Origin: Gammaproteobacteria bacterium | GTDB taxonomy: Bacteria; Pseudomonadota; Gammaproteobacteria; Steroidobacterales; Steroidobacteraceae | Assembly (NCBI GenBank): GCA_030039615.1 | Contig: JASHVF010000434.1 | Span: 1-6,231, forward strand | Length of the DNA: 6,231 nucleotides | Direction of reading: 5' to 3' | Part shown: piece after piece, positions 4,148 through 6,231 of the stretch | Position numbering within the stretch: the first letter of the stretch is position 1 | Layout of the letters: each line of letters opens with the position of its first letter | The notes under the pieces: generated by a model | Told to the model about the DNA's origin: nothing | What the model saw: the letters and a program-made list of their open reading frames with translations, nothing else | Databases searched by the model: none | Position numbers and translations under genes: made by a program

Positions 4148-6220
4148 CTACCACACGCGCACGCGGTCGGCGGGCGCCAGATAGAGCTTCTCGCCCGGCT
4201 TCGCCCCGAAGGCCTCGTACCAGGCGTCGAGGTTGCGCACGGTGTCCGCACGGTATTCCCCCGGCGCGTGCCCGTCGGTGACCAGGCGCTGCCGCAGCGC
4301 CGCCTCGCGGAGCTTCTGGCGCCAGCTCTGCGCGAAGCTGAGGAAGAACAGTTGCCCGGCACTGTAGCCCGAGGACCCGGCAGCCGGCGGCGCACCCGCG
4401 AGGGTCAGCCGCCAGGCGTCGTAGGAGACCGAAAGTCCGGCGACGTCGGCGATGTTCTCACTCAGGGTCTGGCGGCCGTTGACCGACATGTCGGGCAATG
4501 GACGGTAACCGTCGAACTGCGCGACCAGGCGCTTGCCCGCCGCCTCGAAGTGCGCGTAGTCCTCCGGTGTCCACCAGTTGCGCAAGCGCCCCGCGGCGTC
4601 GAACAGCGCGCCCTGGTCGTCGAAGCTGTGGCTGATCTCGTGGCCGATCACCGCTCCGATGGCGCCGTAGTCGAGCACCGCCGCGCGCCGCGCATCGAAG
4701 AAGGGCGGCTGCAGGATGGCCGCGGGGAAGTTGAGCGCGTTCATCGCCGGCAGGTTCACGGCGTTGACCTCCTGCGGCACCATGCACCACTCGTTGCGGT
4801 CGACCGGCGCTCCGAGCTTGGCGAGATTGCGCTTGAGCTCGAAGAGCGAGGCGCGCTCGGCGTTGCCGAGCGCATCGCCCCGCACCACCTCGAGTCCGGA
4901 GTAGTCGCGCCACTTGTCCGGATAGCCGACGCCGACCTTGAGCGCAGCGAGCTTTGCCTTGGCCTGGCGCTTGGTCTCCGGCGCCATCCACTCGAGGCGG
5001 TCGATGCGCGTCGCGAAGGCGGCGACGAGGTTGCGCACCATCTGCTCGGCGCGCGCCTTCTCCGCCGGGGGGAAATAGCGCGCGACGTACAGCCGCCCGA
5101 CGGCCTCGCCGAGCGCGCCATCGGTGGCATCCACCGCCCGCTTCCAGCGCTCGCGCAACTGCGGGGTCCCCGCGAGCACGTGCTGGTTGAACTCGAAGCT
5201 CTCCTGGACGAAGGCCTTGGGCAGGTAGGGCGAGGCGCGCTCGAGCAGGTGATAGCGAAGATAGTCCTTCCAGGTCTCGAGCGGCTCGCTGCCGACGAGC
5301 GCCGCGATTCCGGTGACGGCCGTGGGCTGCCAGACGACGAAGCGCTGCTGCGCGGCGAGCCCTGCGGCCGTGAAGAAGGCCTGCCAGTCGAGCCCGGGAG
5401 CGCGCGAGTCGAAGTCGGCACGCGCCCAGTGATTGTTGCCTTTCTTCACGTCCTCGGAGTCGGCGCGGCTCACGTGCGCCGCGGCGATGCGTTGCTCGAG
5501 CGCGAGGATGCGTCCGGCCCGCGCCTGGGCGTCCGCGACTCCGGCCAGCTGCAGCAGCGCGCCGACGTGGGCCTGGTACTTGTCGCGGGTCGCGGCCATC
5601 GGCGCCGAGCTGTTGAGGTAGTAGTCGCGATCGGGCATGCCGAGGCCGCCCTGCAGCAGGAACGGCGAATAGGACGCAGGGTCGTCCAGGTCCTGTGCGA
5701 CCCAGAGGCCGAGGATGTTGCCGGTGTGGAGATTGGTGGCGTTGAGCACGTCCACGTCCGCCCGCAGCGTCGCGCCGAGCGCGCTTGCGAGCTGGCGGCG
5801 GTCGGCAATCGCCTCGATCCGCGCGAGCTCGGGCGCGAGCGGCGCGAGTCCCCGCTGCTCGATGCCGGCTTCGTCCATGAAGGCCGCGTAGTAGTCGCCG
5901 ATCTTGCGCGCGTCGGTGCCGGGGGCCGCACTGCTTGCCGCGCCCTGGATGAGCTCGCGGGTGCGGGCGGCGTTGAGCTCGACCAGCACGGCACCGGTGC
6001 CCCAGGAGCTGCGGTCCGCGGGAATCTCCGTGGTCCTGAGCCAGTTGCCGTTGGCGTAACGGAAGAAGTCGTCCCCGGGTGCGACCGAGCGGTCGATCGC
6101 CGCGAGGTCGATGCCGTGCACCGGCGTGGCAGTCGTGGCGGGCGTTTCGGCCCCGAGCGCGGTGGCGGCGGCGAGGAGCGCTGCGGCGCGCAGCGCCGCG
6201 GGCAAGGCAGGGCGGTTCAT
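4148..6220 (-). CDS. M13-family (neprilysin/PepO-like) zinc metallopeptidase, secreted
   Basis: A 690-residue endopeptidase of full family length that cleaves oligopeptides, expected in the periplasm or outside the cell. Residues 1-24 form a Sec signal peptide (Arg3, then an Ala/Leu-rich core, cleavage near ALGA-ET). There is no lipobox Cys, so it is not a lipoprotein. The N-terminal M13 domain spans about 38-425, beginning with PGDDFFRYANGNW (48-60). The catalytic domain spans about 480-690. Zinc ligands are His527 and His531 in HEISH with general base Glu528, and Glu588 in ENIAD with Asp592. His651 and Arg657 in DGHAPGEYR match the transition-state and substrate-carboxylate residues of neprilysin. 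The protein ends in RVRVW, the usual family C-terminus with terminal Trp. The substrate motif NAFY of neprilysin is NAVN here (486-489). It has a single Cys (479), so no disulfides. The ATG at 6220 has GGAG 7 nt upstream; its promoter lies outside the window. Confidence 0.95.
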   Translation of the reverse strand: MNRPALPAALRAAALLAAATALGAETPATTATPVHGIDLAAIDRSVAPGDDFFRYANGNWLRTTEIPADRSSWGTGAVLVELNAARTRELIQGAASSAAPGTDARKIGDYYAAFMDEAGIEQRGLAPLAPELARIEAIADRRQLASALGATLRADVDVLNATNLHTGNILGLWVAQDLDDPASYSPFLLQGGLGMPDRDYYLNSSAPMAATRDKYQAHVGALLQLAGVADAQARAGRILALEQRIAAAHVSRADSEDVKKGNNHWARADFDSRAPGLDWQAFFTAAGLAAQQRFVVWQPTAVTGIAALVGSEPLETWKDYLRYHLLERASPYLPKAFVQESFEFNQHVLAGTPQLRERWKRAVDATDGALGEAVGRLYVARYFPPAEKARAEQMVRNLVAAFATRIDRLEWMAPETKRQAKAKLAALKVGVGYPDKWRDYSGLEVVRGDALGNAERASLFELKRNLAKLGAPVDRNEWCMVPQEVNAVNLPAMNALNFPAAILQPPFFDARRAAVLDYGAIGAVIGHEISHSFDDQGALFDAAGRLRNWWTPEDYAHFEAAGKRLVAQFDGYRPLPDMSVNGRQTLSENIADVAGLSVSYDAWRLTLAGAPPAAGSSGYSAGQLFFLSFAQSWRQKLREAALRQRLVTDGHAPGEYRADTVRNLDAWYEAFGAKPGEKLYLAPADRVRVW

Positions 6221-6227
6221 GGTTCTT

Positions 6228-6231
6228 CTCC
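6228..6231 (-). promoter_or_regulatory. Ribosome binding site of the M13 peptidase gene
   Basis: The minus strand reads GGAG, then AAGAACC, then the ATG at 6220. It supports the chosen start, which also begins a proper signal peptide. The site is at the right edge, so a longer pairing region may lie outside. Confidence 0.7.

Noticed and set aside
3514..4395. Minus-strand open frame of 293 codons spanning the methyltransferase
   Set aside because: It is antisense to a gene with clear SAM-binding motifs and runs out of frame into the peptidase gene, with no domain of its own.

Overview
This is a high-GC, gene-dense chromosomal window with six protein-coding genes, one cut by the left edge. I found no mobile element, CRISPR array, tRNA or rRNA. 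The strong G/C bias at third codon positions, the AGGAG-type ribosome binding sites and the protein families present (GFA family, EamA transporter, PLP transsulfuration enzyme, M13 peptidase) suggest a high-GC proteobacterium. A gammaproteobacterium near Xanthomonadales or Steroidobacterales is my best guess. This is inference from family flavour, not from a marker gene.

Layout, left to right. Positions 1-90 (minus) are the first 30 codons of a GFA/CENP-V-type zinc-binding protein. Positions 101-359 are non-coding and hold small repeats and hairpins, including a possible terminator for the next gene. Positions 3237 down to 360 form an apparent three-gene minus-strand operon: a PLP-dependent transsulfuration-family enzyme (2083-3237), a ten-helix EamA/DMT-type transporter (1128-2021) and a tyrosine-phosphatase-like protein of the Y_phosphatase3 type (360-1127). 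The transporter stop directly abuts the GTG start of the phosphatase (TGAGTG), which suggests translational coupling. A 141-bp divergent intergenic region (3238-3378) with two strong inverted repeats separates this operon from a plus-strand SAM-dependent methyltransferase (3379-4140). That gene converges, with only 7 bp between stop codons, on a secreted M13 (neprilysin/PepO-like) zinc metallopeptidase (4148-6220, minus), whose start and ribosome binding site lie at the right edge.

Functionally, the clearest link is a sulfur amino acid enzyme followed by an amino-acid-metabolite-type exporter. A shared role in making or removing a sulfur amino acid or thiol is plausible but unproven. The phosphatase's role in the operon is not evident. 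The methyltransferase and the peptidase look like independent housekeeping or accessory genes.

The window reads as ordinary chromosome, and I do not see a convincing undescribed system. The observations most worth a second look are the paired inverted repeats in the divergent promoter region, the altered substrate-site motifs of the PLP enzyme, the enzyme-exporter-phosphatase operon, and the NAVN variant of the substrate-binding motif in the M13 peptidase. Long plus-strand open frames over 507-3243 are judged to be high-GC antisense shadows.
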